Source of the DNA: Bretschneidera sinensis
Taxonomy: Eukaryota > Streptophyta > Magnoliopsida > Brassicales > Akaniaceae
Assembly: GCA_023935145.1 (NCBI GenBank)
Contig: CM043704.1
Location: 97,412,873 to 97,476,872 of the forward strand
Direction: 5' to 3'
DNA length: 64,000 nt
The translations under genes and the position numbers were made by a program. Shown piece by piece: positions 11,201 to 23,978 of the stretch. The notes below the pieces were generated by a model. That model was not told the origin of the DNA and did no database searches. It saw only the letters and a program-made list of their open reading frames with translations. Position 1 is the stretch's first letter; every line of letters starts with the position of its first letter.

Positions 11201-11722
11201 ATGGCAGGAAACCCTAAAGTTTTCTTCGACATGACAATCGGCGGCCAACCCGCGGGTCGCATCGTGATGGAGCTGTTCGCTGACACCACTCCACGAACCG
11301 CGGAGAACTTCCGTGCACTCTGCACCGGCGAGAAGGGCGTTGGTCGCAGCGGTAAGCCCCTCCACTACAAGGGATCGAATTTCCACCGCGTGATTCCGGG
11401 GTTCATGTGCCAGGGCGGTGACTTCACTGCCGGAAACGGTACCGGCGGCGAGTCTATCTACGGATCGAAGTTCGCCGACGAGAACTTCGTCAAGAAGCAC
11501 ACCGGCACCGGTATCCTCTCCATGGCCAATGCTGGTCCCAACACCAACGGATCCCAGTTCTTCATCTGCACCGCCAAGACCGAGTGGCTCGACGGCAAGC
11601 ACGTTGTGTTTGGGCAAGTGATCGAGGGATTGGACGTGGTCAAGGCGATTGAGAAGGTGGGTTCCTCCTCTGGTAGGACCTCGAGGCCCGTGGCCATCGC
11701 CGATTGCGGTCAACTCTCTTAG
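11201..11722 (+). CDS. Cytosolic cyclophilin, peptidyl-prolyl cis-trans isomerase
   Basis: A single-exon 173-residue cyclophilin A-type enzyme that isomerises X-Pro bonds and binds cyclosporin. The core motifs are [14 protein letters not shown] and [18 protein letters not shown]. By alignment to human CypA the active-site residues are Arg63, Phe68, Met69, Gln71, Phe121, Trp129 and His134, all present. The plant-specific seven-residue loop (VGRSGKP, about 47-53) marks the ROC/CYP18-type cytosolic group. Cys41, Cys123 and Cys169 are available for redox control. There is no signal peptide, and the length is normal. It is intronless, as many plant cytosolic cyclophilins are. Its G/C-rich coding sequence contrasts sharply with the AT-rich surroundings. 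Confidence 0.97.
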   Translation: MAGNPKVFFDMTIGGQPAGRIVMELFADTTPRTAENFRALCTGEKGVGRSGKPLHYKGSNFHRVIPGFMCQGGDFTAGNGTGGESIYGSKFADENFVKKHTGTGILSMANAGPNTNGSQFFICTAKTEWLDGKHVVFGQVIEGLDVVKAIEKVGSSSGRTSRPVAIADCGQLS

Positions 11723-13968
11723 ATAAAAAGCTCTCTTGGGGTATTAGTGGTGGATCTGTTGTCATGGTGGTGTCGTTACTGAGTCTCTATGTTTTTAGGG
11801 TTTAAAATCGCTTTTAGTCTTTTGGGTCTTTTATGGTACTTTTGTTTTTGGGGTTTTTTTTAACTACTATTGAGTTAAATGTGAGTGGGTTTTATCTTTA
11901 TGTTGGTTCGGTGGTTCTGGAAATCTTATACTCGTATGTGTTTCTATTGAGCTACCATAAATAAGATAAGGCTTATTGTGGACAATAATTCTTATTTTTA
12001 TTTTTCTATCTTGTATTTTCTTCTCTGATTTGATTGATTGCTTGATCTGGGTAATTATCTGGGTTGCATGTGCTAATTTTTAGTGAATTTTTTATGTTTA
12101 AGGTTGTGATTTATGGGACGATCTAAATGGATAATGATCCAAACCAAAAAAAATAGACAATGATCCAAAATGGTTCTTGATTTTTCTGGAGGGTCTGCCA
12201 GAAAGGAGTAAATTATGGAGAGAGAGGAAACAGATGTGAGAAAAAGACAGCAGAGATAAATATCACTTTTATTTGATTGTGACAATAATAGTGTACGAAG
12301 GAGAGAGATAAATAGCTTTAACATGAAATTGTATTGTGGTCCATGGGTTTAGGTTTTGTAAATCTGATCCACAACTTCCAATTGGAAAGTGAGAGTGTAA
12401 AATAGTAAGGAATATTATTCGACATATGCCTTTTTTTTTTGGTTTGGTTATGGATAAAGCTCACGCTTAGATGGGATGTGGCGGCCCACCATTGTCTCTA
12501 ACACTACCAAGTCACAAATTTTGAGAGAGAAATATGTTGGATTTTTGACTCGTAAGCTATGAATTTGATATACATTAACAATGTATTATAATTTTAATAA
12601 ATAAAAATTAATTTGAGTTTTATAATATTTTAACGAATTGTTTCAGGACTTTTTGAGCAGAACCGAACTTAAATAACTAAATAAAAGTTCGATTCGATTT
12701 TATCTTTTATTGTCAATCACATGTAGGCTCAAGACTGTACGTATCGAGATGGTTGATTGGGTTGGGGGCCTTCGTGGTGTCTAAAGGGTCGTAGACTAGA
12801 CAGGCTGGTCTGAGTCCAGCTACTTTTTGGACTGTAATCTAAGCCCATCTGTTTTTTGGGCTCTAATCTTGAGCCCAGATTCAACTTTTCTAGTCTTAGT
12901 TTATTGATTCAATTTTACTAGGCCCGATTACTTGCCAAAAACCTAATAATTTGGAGTACCAAGATCTTGTGAAATCCATTTCAATTTCTCTACGTTACAA
13001 AAGTTTCTCTGCCGATTTTTTTTTAATAAAAAAAATCGAAAATGTAGATATCATCCTGAAGAAAATGATATTCCTAGATTCTATCAAAAAAACTCTTACC
13101 AATCTTAATACAGTCAAGACTGACGCTTGACGGCTTCTTTTAGAAGGTTGTTTTGTTAAGTTCCTTTCTCCTCGTGTGAATCGTGAACCTGAATGTACAA
13201 TAATGCTCATACCCTTCCTTCGTTGGGCTGTTGTAGTGGCCCCAGTAACCGATGGTCTTTACTCTTTTCATATCATATCGTTACTCTTTATGGCTACACA
13301 AACTCACTGTATTTTGTGGTGCACTTGCTGTCATCTAGCTTGCTGTTACGGTTACAACACCCAGAATTTTCAAAGTCCACTTCTAATTACAATTTTACTC
13401 ATCAGATACCCTTATCAAGGTACCCTGTCATCACACTATTTCCGTCATTCTAAACCAACAACAAACCATTTAAATCACATGCACCAATAAATCCAATCCA
13501 ATAGAAAACAAAATCGAAATCAATAAAGTTAAAATTCCCACTGGATCTACGACCCCAAAAACCGATTGCAACTTAGTAAGTTATATACCGAAGCAGGCGA
13601 TCATTTCCTGAGTCCATCGGAAATTTCTGACAAGCCGACGAAACTCATTTTAGGATTTTATGGTCTTTTAGATTTCTTTCTCTCTCTAGAACTCTGTTGC
13701 AGAGCTCGCGTGAGACGTGGCGTCGCAGAGTTTACCATTTGTGACATTCTCGTTGGCTCAAGCTTCTTTTAAGGGGGGACATTCCAGCTCTCTTTGGCGG
13801 GAAATCATCTCAAACTAAGTTTAGATTTCAAATTAAAAAAAAGAAGCAGAAGCGAGATTCATGTGTTATATAGTCCATTAGCCAAACAAGAGAGTAACCT
13901 GAATTTCGATTCGATTCGATTCGTACACACACATAAGTTTAGGGTATATTATATAGAGAGAGGAAGCG
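11723..13968. other. Cyclophilin 3' UTR and intergenic DNA to the NIPA gene
   Basis: A T-rich 3' UTR runs to about 11990, with an AATAAGATAA-type polyadenylation-like element near 11958. The rest is AT-rich and holds no gene I can support. About 13780-13968 is likely the NIPA 5' leader (purine-rich, with a gattcgattcgattcg microsatellite at about 13908-13922). Confidence 0.45.
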
Positions 13969-16900
13969 ATGGGATCATCGGACAATTTGAAGGGGTTGAT
14001 ATTAGCAGTAGCGTCGAGTGTATTTATAGGTTCGAGTTTCATATTGAAAAAGAAAGGGCTCAAGCGAGCTGCTGCCGCTGGTACTCGAGCAGGTTAGTCT
14101 ATATTTCTTTTTTCTTTTTTTCTTTTTTTGGTGAGATTTTTATGTTAATATCAATAAACTCATAGAGTATTTCATTTCTTGATTTTGATTGACTATCGAG
14201 TGGGTTGATTTGCTTAATTTAGTGGTTGCGATCTGGTTTTTATTTAATTAGGTCCGTGTTAATGATATGAATTTATTGACTAATAATTTTGGAAAATTTG
14301 GGCGTCAAGATTTGAATTGAATTGTATTCAATGAGAAACAAATTGGCATTTTTGGTTTTTAATTAGTTAAGTATCAAACTGAGATTTTTTTTAGGGGGGG
14401 TGAATTAGTATAAAAAGTGCTGGTTAAAATACTCAGTGAGTTCGTTGCCCAGCAAGTTGAGGAGGATAGAGTGATGATTTTTGTAGAGAATAAGAACTTC
14501 GTGAGACTTCTTGTTCTTATCTATACTGGTTTTCTACCTTGCTGTAGACAATATATTGCTTCTTGATCTTTTCAAAAGCTCAGTTCTTGAATTTTTCTTG
14601 TGATGGCTTGAGTTTTAAAACATGGAAGCAATATGTTTCTATGTATTCTATAGAAGTGTTAACTAAGAAAATAATTTAATAACTTTAAATAATTATGTGA
14701 TGTCTTCTGAGATTTGGATTTCAGTGGATATATTTTGAACAAATATCATAATATAGAAATTTTATATGAGGCATGTAATTGCTTTAACATATGTGCTTCT
14801 GCTGGTAGTTGATATGAACAAAAATCAGTTATATAATAGCACAAAATAATTTCAATAATATCACATATAGCATCTATAACTCTTTATAAGTGTTCTTGTT
14901 AGAAGCCATAATTTATGATATTGCAAAGATAAGATACTAAGAATGTGAAATATTATTACCGAGATATTGAATCTGAAAGGCAATAAACTTACATGTGAAT
15001 CTAGGATTTCTTTTTCTTTGTTTCCTGGAGAGGGTTCCCCAACTAGATTCTCATGCTTGTGTTGCCTTTTGTGATTGGAAAGTTACTTTTCGCTTGCAGT
15101 TTGATTTGAGTTATGCACCTGTCAATAAAAATTGTGATCAGAGTAATCCTTCTGAAGCCATGTATTTAATGTCATTTTATTATAAAGTACCTGTCAATGC
15201 GCTGTCTAGCAAAGGAACTCATTATTGAGATTATACATTACATATTGGGTTAATGTAATTGACATTTTTCTTTTTGAATTGAAAAATATAGGAGTTGGAG
15301 GTTATACCTACTTACTAGAGCCACTTTGGTGGGTAGGCATGGTGACAAGTAAGTATAGGAATACCAATGAAAGTTGCTCTCTCTCTCTCTCCAAGTGTAT
15401 GGAATGATAGTCAGTACCAAAGGGCTTACTTATTTGTTTCTTTTTTAACTTTTGAATAAATAGTGATTATCGGGGAGGTTGCAAATTTTGTGGCTTATGT
15501 TTATGCTCCTGCTGTTCTTGTGACCCCCCTTGGTGCATTAAGTATAATTGTCAGGTAAATACAGACGTATCCAAGCTTTTGTTGTTTGTGGTAACTTCTT
15601 ATTAAGTAAGTCCAAAAGATATGCTGTTCTGTTTAACTAACATGTTTGACGAATCTGAGTAGTGCGGTTTTGGCACACTTCATGTTGAAGGAAAGACTGC
15701 AGAAAATGGGTATTGTGGGATGTGTGTCCTGCATCATGGGATCAGTGGTGATTGTTATCCATGCACCTCAAGAGCATACTCCAAGTTCTATAGAAGAAAT
15801 CTGGACTCTGGCAACTCAACCAGGTTCAGTCCTTATATCTTCTTTGTTAAAATGATGTTCATTTTCTTGAATAATTACTTAATTGTTTTTATTTTATTTT
15901 ATTTCCTGTTTCTATGGACAGCCTTTCTAGTTTATGTAGTAGCTACACTCTCTATAGTGTTAGCTTTGGTTTTGCACTTTGAACCTCGCTATGGGCAGAC
16001 AAACGTACTGGTCTACTTGGGAATATGTTCTTTAATGGGTTCACTTACGGTTAGTATCCTTAAGTTATTGACTGCATATTGGTATTCTTTTATCATGGTC
16101 ATGCCTTCATATCTGCTTCTTTACTGTGTATGAAGATTAGTCTTTAAAACATTTCTTATGGTTTTATCCAGGTTATGAGCATAAAGGCCATTGGAATTGC
16201 AATAAAGCTTACACTGGATGGGATAAGCCAGATAGCCTATCCTCAGACATGGTTTTTTATTACAGTCGCAGCAATTTGTGTAATTACACAGTTAAATTAC
16301 CTGAACAAGGTGAGATTGTGTTATTGAAATACCAACTTAAAAGATATTAGAATTTGTATGACTGGCAAAAAGAGTTCCTTGGGTTGATTTAGGGAATGCT
16401 GTGTTGGATGAAGTCCTAATTTCCATCAAAGGAATGGATGAGCTGACCAACCTGCTTAATCAAATTTGAGGTGGGGGGATAAACATCATGCTTTGGCACT
16501 CAGACCAACCATGCTTTGTGGTACTTAGGGTGTCTAGGTGGGAATAAAGTGTCTGGTGAGTGAGTAAAGGTGAATAAGGACATAGCTTATGCTTTTTGAA
16601 CAAATGCCCATTTATAGATTCCCATCTTTAAAGAACAATTCTACATTCTGGAGAGTTGATAGCATTGATCATTGAAACTAATGAATAAAAGTGCAAGTTG
16701 TCTCCTACTAGTTGTTTTGTTGAAGCAGCGAGCATCTAGCCCTTTTAGCTTTCCCCTTATCCTGTCACATTAAAGAATCCGACTTTATTAAAATTAGAGG
16801 TGTACATGCTGGAATGGTTTATTGTTAGTGTGCTATTGATCAAGTTGGTTCATCAGCCAGCATTGAAGACTAATGTTCATGGTATTCTTTGTCCCAGGCG

Positions 16901-18889
16901 TTGGATACATTCAGTGCAGCAATTGTTTCTCCAGTGTATTATGTAATGTTTACGACACTTACTATTATTGCTAGTGTAATCATGTTTAAGGTAAGTTACT
17001 TGATCCATCCTCGTGGAATTTTTTTTTTTTGTGGATTATGATCCTTTACTTTACCATTACTAGGAACCAATGAGCTCAAATTGCAATTTGTTTGATACTT
17101 TCTACAGGATTGGTCGGGCCAAAATGTAAGCAGCATAGCCTCTGAGATATGTGGATTTATCACTGTGCTTTCAGGGACTATCATACTTCATGCAACAAGA
17201 GAACAGGAACAAGCATCTCAACCAGGTACACACGTACACCTGATTTACCCCTCCCTTTTTCTTTTGTTGGGTGCTTCTTCTGCCGCCACTCCACTCTGGG
17301 GTGGGTGGGTTAATGTTGACTCATTTTAAAACTAAAGTTGTTGGGGCTTCGTCCTTCGACTCGTTATACTTTTGAATTTACAACAATAAAATAAATGTAA
17401 AGTGAACCTGGAAACGCAATAATTTTTCTCAGAATACCTGAATCATTTATTGGTAGTAGTAATATTCAGGTTCCTTGGCTCATAGAGGGTTGACTCTTTT
17501 TTTTAGATGATTTTTTAATCCCATTCAGATCAGATGATATATTGCGTTTGGTGATAATGAAAATAGGTAATTCACATTGTGCACTATAAAGAAAAAGTTA
17601 TGGATACTATTTATCTTTTGTTAATATCATCTTAAGTTTACTTGTGTTGAACAAGAGCATGCCTTAGGGAATAGTGGCATTCCTGGCAAGGAAAGATAAT
17701 GAAAATCAATTAAAGGGCCAATTAATATGATGCATATACTTTTTCTGAGGTCCTAAATAATGTTGGTTAGGCAAATTCAGTGTGGTGCTCCAGTTTGTTA
17801 TAGTGATAAATGTGTTATTTATGAAAGAGTGGTTCATATTGTGTAGAATGGATATCAGTGTGTGGAACGTGGATCAATGTACACGTCGAAATTTTCATCA
17901 AGGAAATCGCGCCTATAAGTTATAACATAAGACCACTTTAAATCCTTTCGATTGTTGTAGATTCGCTAGATATAATTTTTTTTTTCATCTCCCTCTCTCA
18001 TGGCTTACTTAGAATCTTTTGGGGGTTTTTTTTTGTTAGGGTCGGTTGGTTTGAGTTTTCTGTCCATCAGCAAAGATCACATATGAACCATTGGATAGAT
18101 TTGCTTTAGCATTTCCTTCTAAATTTAACAAATTTTGGTTCTTTCTTGGCTGGTTAGCTGGGGGTTAATTCAGCATGTTCAGATGGGTTTGGATTCTGGT
18201 TAGTGGTTCAGCATATATCCAGATGATGCAAATTTAGCTGGCACCCTTAGTTACATAAGGTGAATGATACAGTTTTATAGTATTATAGTCTCCTTATCAT
18301 GTCTACTAGGTAGAGTGCAGACGGCAAAAACATTGATTTTTATTTAGGTCCTTTTTTGACCAAGCAGACATCCTGGCTGGGCCAACCAAAGTGGTCTGCA
18401 CCTCCCCTCTCATATCAGTACATTCGTCTGATTCATCCTCTAGGGTACAAAATCAACTTCATACCCTTATTATATGTCTAATAGATGTATTTGCAACTTC
18501 CTAACATATTCATCTGGTAGTAGCAAGTTAAAATGCTCCTGGAGCTGTCTTCGATATGTATGATCATAATGCCAGACAAGAATTCATTTTAATTTTTCTA
18601 AATTACTTTCCTGATGGTGGTTTATAGTTGATTACTTAGAGTGATTCTCGCTAAGTTGGAGCATTTATCCCTAATTACTTGTGAAAAAAGAATAAGATAA
18701 GTTGGAGCAGTTCTCTGCCTTTGATCCACAGTGGTGGTGACTAACCCTTGCCTTAAACTTGAGTTTATGACAGTGCCTATGATTTTCATTACAGGAACTG
18801 TAACATGGTATGTCAGTGGAGATTCTATGAAGAGTCATGAAGATGAACATTTAATAACTCTACACAATTCAGAATATTATGATCCATGA
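13969..18889 (+). CDS. Probable magnesium transporter of the NIPA family
   Basis: Nine exons: 13969-14092, 15292-15348, 15464-15554, 15663-15823, 15922-16049, 16172-16309, 16898-16990, 17108-17225 and 18795-18889. They keep frame throughout and give 334 residues, normal for plant NIPA (DUF803) proteins. The protein starts with MGSSDNLKG, then a first membrane helix and ILKKKGLKRAAAAGTRAG. It continues with the family blocks YLLEPLWWVGM, IIGEVANFVAYVYAPAVLV, TPLGALSIIVSAVLAHF and IHAPQEHTPSS. About nine hydrophobic helices suggest a multi-pass membrane protein. Plant NIPAs are annotated as Mg2+ transporters of the plasma membrane or early endosome. The hydrophilic C-terminus (SHEDEHLITLHNSEYYDP) is the variable part. 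Intron 8 is long (1.57 kb) and holds no recognisable element. Confidence 0.93.
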
Positions 18890-19181
18890 GTTCTTGACAA
18901 CAGATGTAAAGAGACTGTGGTCCCCTGTGTTGAAGCAACACTGCGACCACCATTAAGAGTAGCTTGTTTGCGAAATAAGGAGCTCCTTGTGTTTGTAGAC
19001 AGGTTTTGGGGTGTAAATAATCAGTTGAAAGGTATTTCCTTTTTGTTGAAAAGCGGGGACAAGACCCTGAATCCGTGCCTCTGAATTGATGCTATATTCG
19101 TGAATCCCTTCATCATTCGTAGCTTGGGCTGGGGATTTCAACTCAATATCAACACCATTGAGAATGATTTCATTATGTCTC

Positions 19182-19512
19182 ATGATAGTTCATGATATTT
19201 GTACATAGGAAAGCTTGCCTTTTCTATTCATCCAATAATTTCAGTTGAGGGTTTGCCATTATCGAGTTTATTATGGTTTGATTCTTTCCTTCTTTTAGGC
19301 TCATTTGTTCTGTAGTTTACATATTTTCAGCTAGTAAATCATTTGCTATGATAGTTCATGATATTTGTACATAGGAAAGCTTGCCTTTTCTATTCATCCA
19401 ATAATTTCAGTTGAGGGTTTGCCATTATCTAGTTTAGTATGGTTTGATTCTTTCCTTCTTTAGGCTCATTTGTTCTGTAGTTTACATATTTTCAGCTACT
19501 AAATCATTTGCC
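19182..19512. repeat. Tandem direct duplication, unit about 166 bp, two copies
   Basis: The block beginning atgatagttcatgatattt at 19182 starts again at 19348 and runs to about 19512. Only a few single-base differences separate the copies. It lies about 300 bases past the NIPA stop and may be part of the 3' UTR or just downstream. Confidence 0.9.
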
Positions 19513-21120
19513 ATGTTTATTTTCAAAGCTTGCTGAATCTCCAAGTGAAAATCAAGCATGGTTGATGTATAGTTCCAATTTCCAAATCTTTGGATTCGAG
19601 CAATCTGCTTTAAGATTTCTGTACCTTTTCAAAAGTAGCTTGCAAGTTGCAGGCATCACTATACTAAGGTGGACGGCGGCTTTGTCATTTTCTTATCCTA
19701 TATAGGGTAAATTCTTCTGCTTTAGTTTAGGAGTTTTTATATGATTGGGTCTTGTATTTTTACCATGTTTTTAATTTAGGTTTGGATCTGTTAATATCTA
19801 CAATCGGTATATTGTAGTTTCTCAAAATGATAAATAGATACTAAAAGTTGAACATGTGCAACCGTTAAGCACATATGTTGTTTGAGCGAAAAAAGACAAA
19901 AGATTGGAATGCTTATAAGATATAAATGCTAAATTAATGCATTGTTGATTCAATAATAACTCTTTGATCATTTATTTTTATTAAACGATTTTTTTCCTAT
20001 ATTGATTTTTTTTCATACCCAAAATGCATTTGTGGCATGTGTTCAATTATCTATTACAATTTAGTGGTGACTTAATAGAAAGTATCTTTTAGTCATTTTG
20101 AGAAGCAGGATGTTGATTGTGAAAATTTTCAAATAAAGAATATGGTAAAAATACATACCCAATTATGTAAAATCCTTTGAATTAATTGAGTATTTGGTAA
20201 CATGCCAATCTATTACATGATTTAGTATAATGATCTTTGGACATGATGAGTCAATAAAAAATGTCAATAGCGCAAAAAAAAAAAAGTGAAATTCTCTTTT
20301 TTACTCCTTTTAGATTATTTCTTAAAATTAGATCTCATAATTACAATTTAAGTTTCTTGACAATTATGTTGTGAAATTTGTTGAATATTTTTATTGTCTT
20401 TTATCACTACTCTCATGGATTTAGCGTTTAAGCAATTGTATTGTTTTTTTAATCTTCATCTTTCCAATAGTTTATAAATATATTAGTCCTACAGATATGC
20501 TTTTATATAGGTTAATATTTTAATCAATTAAAATTTCCAATAGCAATGACCTTTTTCTTTTGTTTTGGAAAAAAAATGTAAATATCATTAAAACGCAGCC
20601 AACTGATACAAATAAGTTAAAAGTTCATTGGTTACTTCCTTGTCATTGAAGTGCAAGAATGTTTCAAGAACCAAAATTCGATCTTCATGATCATTGAGCG
20701 GTGTAGGCTTTCCCTTCATGTGATCCAACAAAAGAAAAACAACAGAGTTATGAATAGGTCTTTTTATAGAGTCAAAAAATTGAAAGAAAAAAAAAAATCT
20801 AAAAAAAGTAAAAATAAAAATAAAAAAGCTTTACACTCTCTTTTTAAGTTTATTTATATATATATATATATAATAAAATATAAAAAAATATTTTAACATT
20901 TTGATTTATTATCTTACTTTAATCTCAATTCAATAATTTTATAAACTAAACATAAAATTAAAATAATTTCATTTTAATCTTCTTCATCTTATTCCCCACC
21001 CACTAAACGAATGATTACATCTAAAATCAGCACCGTCCATTTCATCAAATCCAAATATTTCTTCAACCAAGAGAATCTCCCACGCTCATTCTCCACCGTT
21101 AGATCAAATCCCAATCCCTA
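19513..21120. other. AT-rich intergenic DNA
   Basis: No supported gene. It contains A/T homopolymers and a (TA)n microsatellite at about 20855-20872. The last 150 bases lead into the eIF4B promoter. Confidence 0.5.
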
Positions 21121-21126
21121 CCCTTC

Positions 21127-21133
21127 TATAAAA
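21127..21133 (+). promoter_or_regulatory. TATA box of the eIF4B-type gene
   Basis: TATAAAA 107 bases before the ATG, followed by C-rich sequence and a purine-rich (gaga) leader at 21189-21232. The spacing is right for a start near 21160. Confidence 0.55.
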
Positions 21134-21233
21134 CCCCCACCACCTCGCGGCCAACAAACGCAACTCTAAACGAACCAGACGGTCTATACAGAGAGAGAGG
21201 AAATATCTACGAAGAGAGAAGAAAAAGGGAAAC

Positions 21234-23978
21234 ATGGCTGCAACTGTGTCATCTCCATGGGGCAAGCCCGGCGCATGGGCCCTAGACGCCGAGGAGCACG
21301 AAGCCGAACTCGAACAACAACTGCCGCAGCAGAAATCCGATCTTCCCGGCGACTTTCCCTCGCTAGCAGCCGCTGCGGCCGCGAAACCCAAGAAGAAGAA
21401 CAAGGGCCAGACTCTCTCACTTGCCGAGTTCAGCACCTACAGCTCGGCCAAGCCGTCTAACCAGCCGGACCGCCTGACAACCGAGGAACTCCTCTCGCTC
21501 CCTACCGGTCCGCGCCAGCGTTCAGCCGAGGAGCTCGACCGCTCCCGACTCGGCGGTGGCTTCAAATCCTACGGCTTGGGCAGCCGATATGGTGACGATT
21601 CGTCGAATTCAAAGTGGGGATCCTCTTCCTCTAGGGTTTCCGATGAAGGAAGGAGAAGCGGCGGCTTCAATAGGGACGCTGGCAGGGAATCTGCGCCCTC
21701 CCGAGCGGATGAGATAGATAACTGGGCCGCCGCGAAGAAATCAACGGTGGGAAATGGGTTTGAGAGGAGGGAGAGGGGCGGTTTCTTTGAATCGCAATCG
21801 AAAGCCGACGAAGCCGATAGTTGGGTGGCAAATAAGGGCACGGAAGCACGGAGATTTGGTGCTACCAACGGTGGTGGATTTGATAGAAGAGGCAGTTTCG
21901 ATTCCTTATCGAGGAGCAAAGAATTACCGGACGGTGGCGGTGCGGATTCCGACACTTGGGGGAGGAAGGAGGATAGTAGCGGAGGAGGGATTGGAGACAT
22001 GAGGCCGAGGCTGGTATTGCAGCCGCGTTCACTGCCTGTGAGCAACGAGAAGCAGGATGGATCGGTGACGGTAGCAAAGCCCAAGGGGGTGAATCCGTTT
22101 GGGAACGCGAGGCCAAGAGAGGAGGTTTTGAAGGAGAAAGGGAAGGACTGGAAGGAGATCGATGAGAAGCTCGAGGCCGTCAAGATTAAGGATGCTGTGA
22201 CGGAGAAGGGAGAAGGGTCGTTTGGAAAGAGGAGCTTTGGGACTGGGGATGGGCGGTACGATGATGACCGGAATGAGAGGAGCTGGAGGAAGAGGTTTGT
22301 TCAAGTAGCTGCTTTTTGATTGATGAATTTTTTGTTGTGTTAATTGTTTTGATTTTTTTCCTGTGCTGCTTCGGGTTGTTTTAAGCATTGATTAGTGGAG
22401 TGTTTGGTAGTAAATTTGGTTGACATGTTGATAGAACGGTTAATTATCATGAAAGTGGTTTTAGCCGAGAGCTCACTGGCTTCACTTGCTGCATACATTG
22501 TGTTTTGATTTGTGTGGCATTGTTTGGGCATGTGAGGTATCATTAATTTGTTCCTTTTTAATGGGGCGAGCTAATCTTTTCTATTTTGAGAGGAGAAAAG
22601 GTTGTTTTTGTTTGGTTGCCAAGCTCGTAAGTTGGAAAACTGACATCCTTAGTAGTAACTGTTTTTGGGAAAGCACGAATGTTAGAAAAAAAAAAACCAC
22701 CATTTTTTGCAGGCTTACAGCCAAGAGGCCGAGGTTCCTTCACTTGTTTAGCTTACGTTTTTGACTCTTTTATGAATGCATAATGTCGTTTGGTTGTGAT
22801 CTTAACTTTTATGGAAATGCGGGAGGTTGTTTTATATCCATGTGATTCACTGCTTCCTGTTTCCTTTGTGGTCTCTCTCACCTTGCTGGGGAAGGGGTGG
22901 GAGCTTCTGCTGCTCCTGCTATTCTCATTTGGAATGAAAATATGCCCCTTTTTTGTTTACAAACATGTCCATGAGACCATCTCTTGGACCACATCCTGTT
23001 GCTTTTGTCTCTACATTTAGTCCACCTTGCCTGTTTCGTAGTCCATAAGATGCTAATAATTTTGTTTGATTGCATCATTCACAGTTTGGATTGGAAGTTT
23101 TTGTTATTACAGATATTGGTTGAACAATTTCCTAGAGAGCCACGGGCTTGTATTCAAAAGAACGACTGCTTTATCAGTTTAAGTAAATCTGTATTTCTAG
23201 AAAGAAAGGATGGTGACAGCCTTTCACTTGAACAGTAAAAGCAAATGTTCATATTTGTAATATCAGATAGTATTTCTGGATTGCTTCTTTTTGTTGCATG
23301 AGCTGAAATGTTTCTGTTTTTGACTTGCAATATTTTGCTTTGGAGATGCGTATGTTTGTTGTGTCTCATAGCTGAAAAAAGTTCCTAGGTGAGTTACTAA
23401 CGCTTGGTAGGCGATTTCATAATCTTCTGGGTAACTTACAAAGGACGAAGTAATTCTTCTGATGCAAGACAGGGAATTCATGCAAACACAGTGTGACCAA
23501 TTGAACTTCTTCAGAAGGATTGGAGCATCAAAACTATCCAATAGATGTGTATCCAAACTCATTTTAGTCCTCGGAACATAATCAGTACAATTTAGTGGGG
23601 AAGCTGGTGATTTAAAAGAAAATGAGGAGAACAAATCAAACATAAAATTTTCCCCTTAAATAGATGTTTTTGCAGTAACTGTGCCCTAAACTGCTCTAAC
23701 TTGATCTTTTTGCGCATTGTACCTCAGTTTATGTTTGGTTATGAGTGACTGTCTAACTGTCTAATCGCCGAAATTTAATACTATTTGAGATCATTTGTTG
23801 CTCTTTTTCATGTAAGTTCATTTATGCATGTATTTTGGTATTGATGTTGGATGACCTGCTAACTCCGAATCAAATTTGTCCCCTTGTGGATTACAGTGAA
23901 GAGAAAACTGAGAATGGGTATGCTGAAGAGAAGAATGGAAATGTTGAAGATACGAATGGACATGTTGAACAGGATTGA
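21234..23978 (+). CDS. Eukaryotic translation initiation factor 4B, plant type
   Basis: Two exons, 21234-22294 and 23897-23978, join in frame to 380 residues. eIF4B stimulates the helicase complex eIF4A/4F during cap-dependent initiation in the cytosol. Plant eIF4B hallmarks are present: an N-terminal SPWGKPGAWALDAEEHEAE block, DFPSLAAAA, a basic KPKKKNKG followed by TLSLAEF, LPTGPRQRSAEELDR, then a Gly/Arg/Ser-rich middle. The middle repeats acidic-Trp units (DNW, DSW, DTW) with GGF-RR motifs. RPRLVLQPRSLP and GVNPFGNARPREEVLKEKG begin the conserved C-terminal part, followed by a charged helix. The last exon adds a short acidic tail with EEKNGN-type repeats. There is no RRM, as in other plant eIF4B proteins. 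The family call is firm; which paralogue (4B1-4B3) is not settled. Confidence 0.9.

Noticed and set aside
10935..11234. 99-codon frame upstream of and overlapping the cyclophilin start
   Set aside because: No recognisable protein features; it spans the promoter and leader, including the proximal TATA box.
11177..11713. Long open frame antisense to cyclophilin
   Set aside because: Mirror effect of GC-rich codons; the protein is low-complexity and matches no family.
13794..14165. 123-codon frame over the NIPA start
   Set aside because: Different frame from the NIPA first exon and reads into the intron; it is a shadow of leader and exon.
21569..22183. 204-codon frame antisense to the eIF4B exon
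   Set aside because: Ser/Pro/Leu-rich shadow of the Gly/Arg/Ser-rich eIF4B coding strand with no own motif.
23263..23643. 126-codon minus-strand frame inside the eIF4B intron
   Set aside because: No motif, no splice or promoter context, and biased composition.
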